Assembly: GCA_017939025.1 (NCBI GenBank)
Contig: JAGBAI010000119.1
Coordinates: forward strand, 1 to 22,597
Source: Oscillospiraceae bacterium
GTDB lineage: Bacteria; Bacillota_A; Clostridia; Oscillospirales; Oscillospiraceae
DNA: 22,597 nt
Reading direction: 5' to 3'
Numbering within the stretch: position 1 is the first letter of the stretch; each line of letters starts with the position of its first letter. The notes below the pieces were generated by a model. The model worked only from the letters and a program-made list of their open reading frames with translations, was not told the origin of the DNA and ran no database searches. Position numbers and translations under genes: made by a program. Shown in pieces: positions 14,882-21,620 of the stretch.

Positions 14882-15709
14882 ATGGATCTGAATCAGTTTA
14901 AAGTGGAAAAACTGTCACAGCATTTATATCGCATTGTGGATGCGCTGGATGTGGCCTGTTATTTGGTAGTGGGAGAGAAGGCTGCGTGCCTGCTGGATAC
15001 TTGCACGGGGGTGGGTAATATCCGTGCCTGCGTGGAAAGCATTACCCAATTGCCTCTGACGGTGGTACTGAGTCATGCGCATATGGATCACTGCGGCGGT
15101 GCGGGATGGTTTGATTATGTGTGGATGTGTCACAGTGAACTGCCGATTTTGCAGATCCATGGCGATTTGTCCTACAGATGCAGCTTTTTCAGCAGCCACC
15201 TGGGACTGGACTTAAGGGAGGAAGACTTCCTTCCGGTACCCCGGGAGACGTATCTGGATATTCAGGAAGATATGGTTCTGGATCTGGGTGGAGTCACAGT
15301 AGAGCTGATCCAGAGCCCGGGACATACCCCCGGTATGATATGTCCGCTGATCTGTGAGGATCGGGCGCTGATCATTGGGGATGCCTGCGATGATAATGTG
15401 CTGCTGTTTGACAAGTTTTCTTCCACTGTAGGGGAATACCAGACTCAGCTGCAAAAACTGAAAGATCGCAGTGAACAGTATGCTCATATCTACGGAAACC
15501 ACGGTGTTTTTGCGTTCCCGGCGGCATTGATCGACAATGTTCTTGCGTGCTGCCAATCCATATTGGATCATACTGATGCCCATATTCCCGTGCAGATGCT
15601 GGGAGCACAGATGTATTCCAGCTGTCCCATTGGCGCAGATACGCTGCGCCTGGATGGAAAACCGGGCAATGTGCTGTATTCTGAAGAAAAAGTGATCCGG
15701 GAGAAATGA
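14882..15709 (+). CDS. MBL-fold metallo-hydrolase
   Basis: Hydrolase of the metallo-beta-lactamase superfamily, 275 residues, cytoplasmic (no signal peptide). The HxHxDH metal motif is HAHMDH at 65-70. It is supported by SPGHTPGM (about 142-149, metal His), GDACDDN (about 163-169, bridging Asp) and YGNHG near 203-207 (last His). This layout is that of glyoxalase II-like family members; the substrate cannot be told from sequence. AGGAGG at 14868-14873 is 8 bases before the ATG but lies within a hairpin arm. It is followed 3 bases later by the acetyltransferase, so the two form an operon. It follows the BlaI/M56 operon, but nothing shows that it is a beta-lactamase. Confidence 0.9.
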   Translation: MDLNQFKVEKLSQHLYRIVDALDVACYLVVGEKAACLLDTCTGVGNIRACVESITQLPLTVVLSHAHMDHCGGAGWFDYVWMCHSELPILQIHGDLSYRCSFFSSHLGLDLREEDFLPVPRETYLDIQEDMVLDLGGVTVELIQSPGHTPGMICPLICEDRALIIGDACDDNVLLFDKFSSTVGEYQTQLQKLKDRSEQYAHIYGNHGVFAFPAALIDNVLACCQSILDHTDAHIPVQMLGAQMYSSCPIGADTLRLDGKPGNVLYSEEKVIREK

Positions 15710-15712
15710 AAC

Positions 15713-16261
15713 ATGAAATTTGGTCCGATAAAATGTAGTGATAAACAAGGCAGGGAAATCGTTCTGCGAAGTGCCGAACTAACGGATGCTGCCGCGTTAA
15801 TAGACTATCTGAAGGTAACAACAGGGGAAACCCCATATTTAATCAGAGAACCGGAAGAAGTTTCGATAACATTGGAACAGGAAGAACAGTTTATCGAGGA
15901 AAAGATCCATGCGGAAAGAGAATTGATGCTCATTGCGACAATCGATGGGAAGCATATTGGAAATTGTTCTCTTATGCAGGTGGCACCCTACAGGAGATAT
16001 GCCCACAGATGTGAGATCGCGATAGCGCTGTATCAAGCCTATTGTGGGTGCGGCATTGGTAAATTGATGCTGCAGACAGTTCTGGAGGTGGCGAAACAGG
16101 CGGGATATGAGCAGGCTGAACTGGAAGTTATTTCTGAAAACAAGGGGGCAGTTGCTCTGTATGAGAAGCTTGGCTTCGTAAAATACGGTTCCTTCCCCAA
16201 TAGCATGAAGCATTCTGATGGAACATATGCCGACGCTGAATGGATGATGAAAAAGCTTTAG
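15713..16261 (+). CDS. GNAT family N-acetyltransferase
   Basis: Transfers an acetyl group from acetyl-CoA to an amine, substrate unknown; similar proteins act on ribosomal protein termini, polyamines or drugs. The 182-residue protein starts with the typical GREIVLRSAELTDAAALIDYLK. The acetyl-CoA binding motif A is YQAYCGCGIGKLMLQTVLE (about 107-125), with the Q/RxxGxG/A-type turn GCGIG. Motif B is ENKGAVALYEKLGFVKYGS (about 142-160). The stop-to-start gap after the MBL gene is 3 bases and the purine-rich GGGAGAAATG serves as ribosome site, so translation is probably coupled. Its gene is more AT-rich than its neighbours and uses ATA and AGA codons more freely, which may mean a separate origin. 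A bidirectional terminator lies downstream. Confidence 0.93.
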   Translation: MKFGPIKCSDKQGREIVLRSAELTDAAALIDYLKVTTGETPYLIREPEEVSITLEQEEQFIEEKIHAERELMLIATIDGKHIGNCSLMQVAPYRRYAHRCEIAIALYQAYCGCGIGKLMLQTVLEVAKQAGYEQAELEVISENKGAVALYEKLGFVKYGSFPNSMKHSDGTYADAEWMMKKL

Positions 16262-16345
16262 ACTGAACTCTAATTAAAATGCCACTGTTAATCAGAGGCT
16301 AGTATTAGTCGGGAAATCTTTTTAAAATAATCGTGGTCATAAAGA

Positions 16346-16380
16346 AAAAGCCAAGCTGCAAGGAAAACAGCTTGGCTTTT
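16346..16380. terminator. Bidirectional terminator between GNAT and the antiporter
   Basis: Perfect 13-bp stem AAAAGCCAAGCTG (16346-16358) / CAGCTTGGCTTTT (16368-16380), 9-base loop, T-rich on both outer sides. It separates convergent genes. Confidence 0.92.
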
Positions 16381-16425
16381 GTTTTTTACCTATGCCCTGT
16401 GAAGACAGGTTTTATGTAACCGAAA

Positions 16426-17400
16426 TTACAGAACGAACTGGCAGACGCAGAAGGCAATGTAGATAGCCAGCAGAGCGATACCCTGCCAACGATGCAGCTT
16501 CTTGGTAGCCAGAGCGGGGAAGATCATCAGAGCCATGACACCCAGCATCACGGGGATCTCAAAGACCAGGGACATGTTCAGACCGGTGTCCAGCAGGGTG
16601 TTCTCGCAGGGAACATCGAAGGGAGCCAGAGAAACGGCAACACCGGAAACCAGAACCAGGTTGAACACGTTTGCGCCGATGACGTTGCCGACACCCAGGG
16701 AGGCGTGGCCAGAGCGCAGGGAGGTGATGGTGGTGACCAGCTCAGGCAGGGAAGTACCCAGAGCAACGAACAGCAGAGCGACGACAGTCTCGGGAACGCC
16801 CAGGCCGATGGCGATGATCTGGCCATGCTCGACCAGCAGGTCAGCGCCCACAGCGATGACGGCAGCACCTACGACCAGCAGTGCCAGCTCCATGACCAGA
16901 GTACGCTGCTTGCCTTCCTCTTCCTCCTCTTCCTCAACGGAATCGGGGTTCTTCAGGCCGTTGCGGACAGTCAGAATGGTGTAGCAGACAAAAATAGCCA
17001 GCATCACGAAGCCCATCCAGCGGGGGAAGGTGCCCAGAACATAGGAAGCCAGGCAGTACAGAGCTGCGGAAGCAAAGAAGAAGATCGCAGGGGTCTTCAT
17101 GGACTTGGTGTTGACGGGGCCGGGGTTGCAGACGATGGAGATAGCGGCGATCAGTGCAGTGTTGCAGATGATGGAGCCGATGGCGTTGCCATAAGCCATA
17201 GCGCCGGAGCCCTGCAGGGCGCCAGTGGTGGAGACCATGACCTCAGGCAGGGTAGTGCCGATGGAAACAACGGTAGCGCCGACGACGATATCGGGCAGAT
17301 GGAAACGCTTGGCAATGCCGGTAGCACCGTCAACGAACCAGTCGCCGCCCTTGATCAGCAGAACCAGACCAACGGCAAAAAGCAGAACAGACATGAGCAT
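16426..17400 (-). CDS. CaCA family sodium/calcium antiporter (YrbG-like)
   Basis: Ten-helix-type cation exchanger of the plasma membrane, 324 residues, expected to move Ca2+ out in exchange for Na+ (or H+). The two inverted alpha-repeats are clear. The first is GATVVSIGTTLPEVMVSTTG (about 41-60) with GNAIGSIICNTALI; the second is VALLFVALGTSLPELVTTIT with GNVIGANVFNLVLV. Their G-T-S/T-L-P-E cores carry the ion-binding Glu. A cytoplasmic linker between the halves holds seven Glu in a row. ATG 17400 has AAGGAG about 10 bases upstream; a second ATG is two codons later. Codon use is as strongly biased (CGT, GGT, GCT, ATC) as in PFOR and unlike its neighbours, suggesting high expression. No clear promoter found. 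Confidence 0.95.
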   Translation of the reverse strand: MLMSVLLFAVGLVLLIKGGDWFVDGATGIAKRFHLPDIVVGATVVSIGTTLPEVMVSTTGALQGSGAMAYGNAIGSIICNTALIAAISIVCNPGPVNTKSMKTPAIFFFASAALYCLASYVLGTFPRWMGFVMLAIFVCYTILTVRNGLKNPDSVEEEEEEEGKQRTLVMELALLVVGAAVIAVGADLLVEHGQIIAIGLGVPETVVALLFVALGTSLPELVTTITSLRSGHASLGVGNVIGANVFNLVLVSGVAVSLAPFDVPCENTLLDTGLNMSLVFEIPVMLGVMALMIFPALATKKLHRWQGIALLAIYIAFCVCQFVL

Positions 17401-17815
17401 TTTGGGGATTCTCCTTCACAATGTTTTTATTTTACTGGCGTTTTTTCGCCAAAAAATACGAAAGAAAACGTAAAAAAACCTGTACATATCCATCGGGAAA
17501 TGTCAGGCACAAGGTCACAGAACAAAACCGATGGAGACAAGCCATGAGTCTCGCAAATTAAAGCAAGCCAGGCAGATTTTGCCGGGGCTGTTGACTTGCT
17601 GCGCTTTGACGGCGCTTGCTACTCCCTCATCGGATCTTTGCTGAATCTTTATGAGATGTTAACCAATTCTTAGTCAAATCTTATTCATAATTTAACACGT
17701 TTCCACAGGAAAGTCAAGGCTTGGAAGAAAGAAAACTGACAGAAAAAACAAAAGGGTCATTTTGACAGTTTTCTGTGGTGCTTCATGGTAAAATCCAGCC
17801 TGGGAGGGGATACCA
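17401..17815. other. Long intergenic region between divergent antiporter and spoIID genes
   Basis: 415 bases with no gene I can support. Near the antiporter is a weak 5-bp hairpin TGGCG-TTTTTT-CGCCA (17436-17451). The middle (17460-17640) has nothing I recognise. 17640-17700 is AT-rich. The last 90 bases carry an inverted repeat and the spoIID promoter candidate. Confidence 0.7.
17730..17794 (+). promoter_or_regulatory. Inverted repeat and probable promoter upstream of spoIID
   Basis: AGAAAACTG (17730-17738) is repeated inverted as CAGTTTTCT (17766-17774). TGGTAAAAT (17786-17794) is an extended -10 form (TGnTAnAAT-like). TTGACA at 17762-17767 is 21 bases from TAAAAT, too far for a standard pair. 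I could not fit a sigma-E consensus here, so the sigma factor is open. Confidence 0.4.
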
Positions 17816-18790
17816 ATGCGGTCGATATGGAAAGATGTTTTTGCGGCGTTTATTATGGGAATGGTTCTGCCGGGGGTGATATTGAATTTCGCGGTGATGC
17901 TGATGCGGCGGGAGGCGCCAATTGCGGATCTGCAGATCACCATTCCGGCGGAGACAAAGGAAAAAACAGTATCGCTGCCGGTGCGGGTACGCAGTGCTGA
18001 TGGAACGGTGGCGCAGCGGGATATGGATGAATATCTGTGCTGCGTGCTGCTGGCAGAAATGCCGGTAAGTTTTGAAGAGGAGGCATTAAAGGCCCAGGCA
18101 GTGGCAGCACGAACTTATGCCCAAAAGGCATTGATCACCGGGGGCAAGCATCTGGACGGCAGTGTCTGCATGGTGCCGGGCTGCTGCCAGTCTTACATAG
18201 ATCCCCAGGTGTATATGTCTCAGGGCGGCACGGCAGCAGGACTGGAAAAAATCCAGAATGCAGTATCTGCAACCACGGGACTGTGTCTGGAATATGAGGG
18301 TGAATTGATCGAAGCAACCTATTTTTCCTGTAGCGGCGGCAGGACAGAGGACGCAGCTGCCGTCTGGGGGACAGATTATCCCTACTTGCAAGCGGTGGAC
18401 AGCCCGGGAGAGGAAGAGGCAGCTGGGTTTTCTGATACGGTGGCTTTTACAGTAGGAGCCTTCTGCAATGCTCTGGGGATCGAACTGACAGCATATCTGG
18501 AATGTGGGATCGGTTCACCAGTCTATACGGATGGCGGTGGTGTTGAGACCATTGAAATTGGCGGAGAACGATTTACCGGCACGCAACTGCGCAGTCTGCT
18601 GGGATTACGGTCTACGGCGTTTGCGTTAAATACAGCCGGGGACAGCATTGTGATCACCACATATGGTTATGGGCACCGGGTGGGGATGAGCCAGTACGGT
18701 GCGGAGGCCATGGCGCTGGAGGGAAGTGATTACCGGCAAATCTTGTCTTACTATTACCCGGGTACGGAACTGGTGTCCGTTTTCCCATAA
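17816..18790 (+). CDS. spoIID: SpoIID/LytB domain protein (stage II sporulation protein D)
   Basis: Membrane-anchored lytic transglycosylase that degrades peptidoglycan during engulfment in sporulation. The 324-residue protein has an N-terminal transmembrane segment (about 9-30, VFAAFIMGMVLPGVILNFAV). The SpoIID domain begins with MDEYLCCVLLAEMP (about 70-83), whose E81 matches the catalytic Glu. It continues with EALKAQAVAARTYA (89-102), YFSCSGGRTEDA (169-180), and YGYGHRVGMSQYGAEAMALEG plus YRQILSYYYPGTEL at the C-terminus, all family hallmarks. GGAGGGGA precedes the ATG by about 6 bases. It is monocistronic, with a terminator just after the stop. The neighbouring spoIIIA, spoIIQ or murA genes seen in some genomes are not in the window. 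Confidence 0.95.
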   Translation: MRSIWKDVFAAFIMGMVLPGVILNFAVMLMRREAPIADLQITIPAETKEKTVSLPVRVRSADGTVAQRDMDEYLCCVLLAEMPVSFEEEALKAQAVAARTYAQKALITGGKHLDGSVCMVPGCCQSYIDPQVYMSQGGTAAGLEKIQNAVSATTGLCLEYEGELIEATYFSCSGGRTEDAAAVWGTDYPYLQAVDSPGEEEAAGFSDTVAFTVGAFCNALGIELTAYLECGIGSPVYTDGGGVETIEIGGERFTGTQLRSLLGLRSTAFALNTAGDSIVITTYGYGHRVGMSQYGAEAMALEGSDYRQILSYYYPGTELVSVFP

Positions 18791-18799
18791 ACAGAATAG

Positions 18800-18834
18800 C
18801 AGCCGCCTTGCTGACAACGCAGGGCGGCTGTTTT
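18800..18834 (+). terminator. spoIID terminator
   Basis: 12-bp stem CAGCCGCCTTGC (18800-18811) / GCAGGGCGGCTG (18819-18830) with one G-U pair, 7-base loop, then TTTTG. Confidence 0.92.
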
Positions 18835-18838
18835 GTTA

Positions 18839-18867
18839 TTGACAGAAGATCCTGACTGTGTTATAGT
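18839..18867 (+). promoter_or_regulatory. Promoter of the padR operon
   Basis: TTGACA (18839-18844), 17-base spacer, TATAGT (18862-18867). It starts 5 bases after the spoIID terminator. Confidence 0.88.
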
Positions 18868-18875
18868 ATAAATAC

Positions 18876-18888
18876 TTAGTAATACTAA
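18876..18888. promoter_or_regulatory. Candidate PadR operator
   Basis: TTAGT-AAT-ACTAA is a perfect 13-base dyad just downstream of the -10, covering the start of the transcript. Overlapping AGTAT/ATACT half-sites extend it upstream to 18865. Its position fits autorepression by the PadR protein encoded 24 bases on. Confidence 0.55.
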
Positions 18889-18911
18889 ATACATAGCAAA
18901 GGAGTGAAGTC

Positions 18912-19262
18912 ATGGACGACCGTTTTTCCCAGCAACTGAAGAAGGGTGTTCTGGAAATGCTGGTACTGAAACTGATTTGCGAGTCTTCCACTTATGGCTA
19001 TGAGCTGCTGAACCAGTTGAAGATGAAATCTGCAGAGTGGTTTCATTTGAAGGAAGGTACCCTTTATCCGATCCTTTACCGCTTGGAGGATGACGGACTG
19101 ATCAGTTCCCAATGGAGCCAGGGTCAGGGACGCACCGCGCCGAAAAAGCTTTATGAAGCGACGGAACAGGGACGGAAGGAGAATATCAGACGCCAGCAAA
19201 TCTGGCGGGATTTCCAGAATACAGTCAACGGCTTTTTAGAAGGGAGCATGGAGGGAACATGA
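18912..19262 (+). CDS. PadR family transcriptional regulator
   Basis: Winged-helix repressor of the short PadR-s2 type, 116 residues. KKGVLEMLVLKLICESSTYGYELLNQLK (about 10-37) forms helices 1-2. FHLKEGTLYPILYRLEDDGLISS (about 44-66) is the characteristic recognition helix. The wing (SQGQGRTAPKKLYEATEQG) and a short dimerisation helix follow. In this family the regulator commonly represses its own operon, which encodes membrane or transporter proteins. AAAGGAG lies 8 bases before the ATG. Its stop overlaps the next start as ATGA, so the two are coupled. The ligand is unknown. Confidence 0.95.
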   Translation: MDDRFSQQLKKGVLEMLVLKLICESSTYGYELLNQLKMKSAEWFHLKEGTLYPILYRLEDDGLISSQWSQGQGRTAPKKLYEATEQGRKENIRRQQIWRDFQNTVNGFLEGSMEGT

Positions 19263-19762
19263 CACAGGAAGAAAAGAAAATGAAACGGTATACCACTGCC
19301 ATTGAACGAAGGCTGAATCTGCCGCGGGAGATCAAAAACCGGGTCATGAGCGATTTCGTCAGTTCCATTTGCGCCAGAAGAGAGGCGGGAATGACGGACG
19401 AGGAGATCTATACGGAATTGGGCAGCCCTCAAAAGGCTGCGGCAGAGCTGAATGAACAGATGAAGGAATTTGCTTACCGGAAAAACCCCTGGCGATATCT
19501 GTTCGCAGTGGGTGCTGTTTATGGCGGCGTAAAGCTGCTCAGTGGGCTTTGGGTAAATCTGATTTGGCTGGGTGTTCAGATTTGGGATTATTTTTCGACG
19601 GACAGCATGGCGGTCAGTATCGGTGTGATTGGCGGCGCGGATGGGCCTACGGCGATCTTCGTGACAAGTCCTCCCTGGGCGCATTATCTGGTGCCTTTTG
19701 TGCTGGTGATTGTGGGCATTTGGGGATTTTACAGGCTGAGCCGATGCAAGCAGAAAGAATAA
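19259..19762 (+). CDS. HAAS-domain (DUF1700-like) membrane protein with GGADGPTAIF motif
   Basis: Function unknown; such proteins are typical partners of PadR regulators in Firmicutes. The 167-residue protein starts with a helical cytoplasmic domain (about 8-70: IERRLNLPREIKNRVMSDFV, AGMTDEEIYTELGSPQKAAAELNEQ), the HAAS-like arrangement. Two membrane segments follow: about 78-108 (LFAVGAVYGGVKLLSGLWVNL) and about 142-160 (HYLVPFVLVIVGIWGFYRL). Between them lies SIGVIGGADGPTAIFVT (about 120-136). This matches the conserved GGADGPT core I know from the beta subunit of Na+-translocating decarboxylases (OadB/GcdB), although nothing else in this short protein looks like that subunit. Overlaps padR by 4 bases. 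A terminator follows. Confidence 0.82.
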   Translation: MTQEEKKMKRYTTAIERRLNLPREIKNRVMSDFVSSICARREAGMTDEEIYTELGSPQKAAAELNEQMKEFAYRKNPWRYLFAVGAVYGGVKLLSGLWVNLIWLGVQIWDYFSTDSMAVSIGVIGGADGPTAIFVTSPPWAHYLVPFVLVIVGIWGFYRLSRCKQKE

Positions 19763-19767
19763 AGTGG

Positions 19768-19793
19768 AAGGCGGAAGGAAACTTCCGCCTTTT
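19768..19793 (+). terminator. Terminator of the padR operon
   Basis: Perfect 10-bp stem AAGGCGGAAG (19768-19777) / CTTCCGCCTT (19782-19791) with a GAAA (GNRA) loop and a short T-run. Confidence 0.9.
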
Positions 19794-19829
19794 GTTACAT
19801 ATATTTTACAGATTGTGTTACGGTATCAG

Positions 19830-19858
19830 TTGCAAAACAGCCAATTGAATGCTATAAT
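19830..19858 (+). promoter_or_regulatory. Promoter of the nucleoside kinase gene
   Basis: TTGCAA (19830-19835), 17-base spacer, perfect TATAAT (19853-19858), 42 bases before the ATG. Confidence 0.82.
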
Positions 19859-19899
19859 AAACAAAAGAATTTGTACAAACCATCCAAGGAGGTGCTGAT

Positions 19900-21600
19900 A
19901 TGTACTTGACAATTGACGGACATGAAATCGATACCAGAACAGATGAGAAGCTGCTGGATCTGATTTGCCGACTGAAGCTGCAAGGTAACAGTCTTGCAGA
20001 CAGACCGCTGGCGGCAAAAATTGCCGGTGAAGTATTTACCTTAAATTATATCCCTCAACGAAGCAAGGACACGGCACCGGATCGACCTTCCATTCGCCGG
20101 GCCATGGCGGCATCCAATGGCGTAGTGCATCTGCTGCGCTATGGCGATGCGGCAGGCAGGGATTGCTATATCCGTACAGCCCAGTTTGTAATCTTCCTGG
20201 CTCTGCGGCAGCTTTGGCCAGAGGCCAGAGGGAAAATGAACTGTACTCTGGGTTCCAGCGTGTATATCGAAGTGGAAGGTGCTGATAATTTCTCAGTTTC
20301 CAGGCTCAAGAGGAAAATTACAGAGCTTGTGGAGGAGGACATTTCTCTGAACCGCCGCCGGGTTCCGCTGGAAGCGGCTATGGCACGCTATCGGGCGACA
20401 GGACAGACGGATAAGGCAAGACTTTTATCCTGGCGGAAAGCGGACTATTTCGATGAATATTTCCATGGAGATTTTGCTGACTACTATTATGGTGAAATGA
20501 TGCCCAGCACCGGCTATCTGACAGTGTGGGACATCCTTCCGGCAGATGGAGGTTTTGTCTTCCTCTATCCGGATGACGAAAATCCGGATCTCTGCGCAAA
20601 GGTTCCCTCTATGCCAAATTTCTTCAGCGTTTTTAATGAAGGGGAACGCTGGTGCACGCTGATGGAATGTGAAACGGTGGCGGATCTGAATGATCTGACT
20701 ACATCCGGCCGAATCCGGGAGCTGATCCGTGTTAACGAAGCCCTTCATGAAAAACGCTATTCCCAGGTAGCGGATATGGTCTGTCAGAGGGGGGCAAAAG
20801 CTGTGATGCTGGCAGGCCCCAGTTCCTCCGGTAAGACAACCTCCGCCAACCGGCTAGCCACTCAGCTTCGGGTTCATGGAAAAAAGCCCATTCTGATGAG
20901 CCTGGATGATTACTATATCGACCGGGATAAAATCGCACCAGGGCCCGATGGAAAGCTGGATTTGGAGCACATCAATACCATTGATACGGAACTGTTCCGG
21001 CAGGATATGGGAAAGCTTCTGGCTGGGGAAGAAGTCGAACTGCCATCCTTCAACTTCCTGACAGGCCGTCGGGAATGGCGGGGACATAAGTTGCAGCTGC
21101 ACAGGGACTCCGTGATCATTGTGGAAGGTCTTCATGGTCTAAACCCGGTTATGCTGCCGGATAATGTGGAGCACCATTTGATTTTCCGGCTCTATGTCAG
21201 CCCGCTGATCCCTCTGAATCTGGATGACCATAACCGAATTCCCACCAGCTATCTGCGGCTGCTGCGGCGGATTGTCCGGGACTATGAAACCCGGGGGAGT
21301 TCCGTTCAGCGGACCCTTTCCATGTGGGACAGCGTCCGCCGGGGAGAAAAACGGTGGATATTCCCGTATCAGGAAAATGCGGATGTTATTTTCAATTCCT
21401 CTACCCTTTATGAGCTGGCCGTGCTGAAAAAGCATATTTTCCCCCTGCTGACAGCCGTTCAGCCGGAGGATGAATGCTACGAAGAGGTGCGCAACATTGT
21501 CAAGGTTCTCAACTATGTTGTAGAAGCGGAAGTGGATGATGAGATCCCTCCCACCAGTTTGGTGCGGGAATTTATTGGCGGAAATTCTTTCTACCGGTAA
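19900..21600 (+). CDS. Nucleoside (uridine-type) kinase with ThrRS-like N-terminal region
   Basis: Predicted to phosphorylate a nucleoside (uridine kinase/PRK fold), in the cytoplasm; the natural substrate is not established from sequence. The 566-residue protein begins with a TGS-like segment (1-60) and a region like the second additional domain of threonyl-tRNA synthetase (about 60-230: VYIEVEGADNFSVSRLKRKI, MPSTGYLTVWDILPADGGF). The kinase domain has Walker A GPSSSGKTT at 306-314, the substrate-site motif SLDDYYIDRD (334-343), NFLTGRREWRG, IIVEGLHGLN and a lid around RRIVRDYETRGSS. The synthetase-like part lacks an aminoacylation core. AAGGAGGTG sits just before the ATG. A lipoprotein gene starts 20 bases after the stop and may be co-transcribed. 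Confidence 0.92.
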   Translation: MYLTIDGHEIDTRTDEKLLDLICRLKLQGNSLADRPLAAKIAGEVFTLNYIPQRSKDTAPDRPSIRRAMAASNGVVHLLRYGDAAGRDCYIRTAQFVIFLALRQLWPEARGKMNCTLGSSVYIEVEGADNFSVSRLKRKITELVEEDISLNRRRVPLEAAMARYRATGQTDKARLLSWRKADYFDEYFHGDFADYYYGEMMPSTGYLTVWDILPADGGFVFLYPDDENPDLCAKVPSMPNFFSVFNEGERWCTLMECETVADLNDLTTSGRIRELIRVNEALHEKRYSQVADMVCQRGAKAVMLAGPSSSGKTTSANRLATQLRVHGKKPILMSLDDYYIDRDKIAPGPDGKLDLEHINTIDTELFRQDMGKLLAGEEVELPSFNFLTGRREWRGHKLQLHRDSVIIVEGLHGLNPVMLPDNVEHHLIFRLYVSPLIPLNLDDHNRIPTSYLRLLRRIVRDYETRGSSVQRTLSMWDSVRRGEKRWIFPYQENADVIFNSSTLYELAVLKKHIFPLLTAVQPEDECYEEVRNIVKVLNYVVEAEVDDEIPPTSLVREFIGGNSFYR

Positions 21601-21620
21601 GAATGGAGTGGTGGATCGTT

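Noticed and set aside
14882..15709. Reading the MBL-fold gene next to BlaI/M56 genes as a beta-lactamase resistance cassette
   Set aside because: No signal peptide, its motifs are general for MBL hydrolases, it has its own promoter, and the M56 protein lacks a penicillin-binding sensor. Proximity alone does not support resistance.
16492..17547. A 351-codon open frame on the plus strand, rich in Gln, Asp and Gly
   Set aside because: Antisense shadow of the codon-biased Na+/Ca2+ antiporter; no ribosome site and no recognisable domain.
17460..17640. Possible remnant coding sequence in the intergenic region before spoIID
   Set aside because: Frames are short and interrupted, lack ribosome sites, and show no motif I can name.
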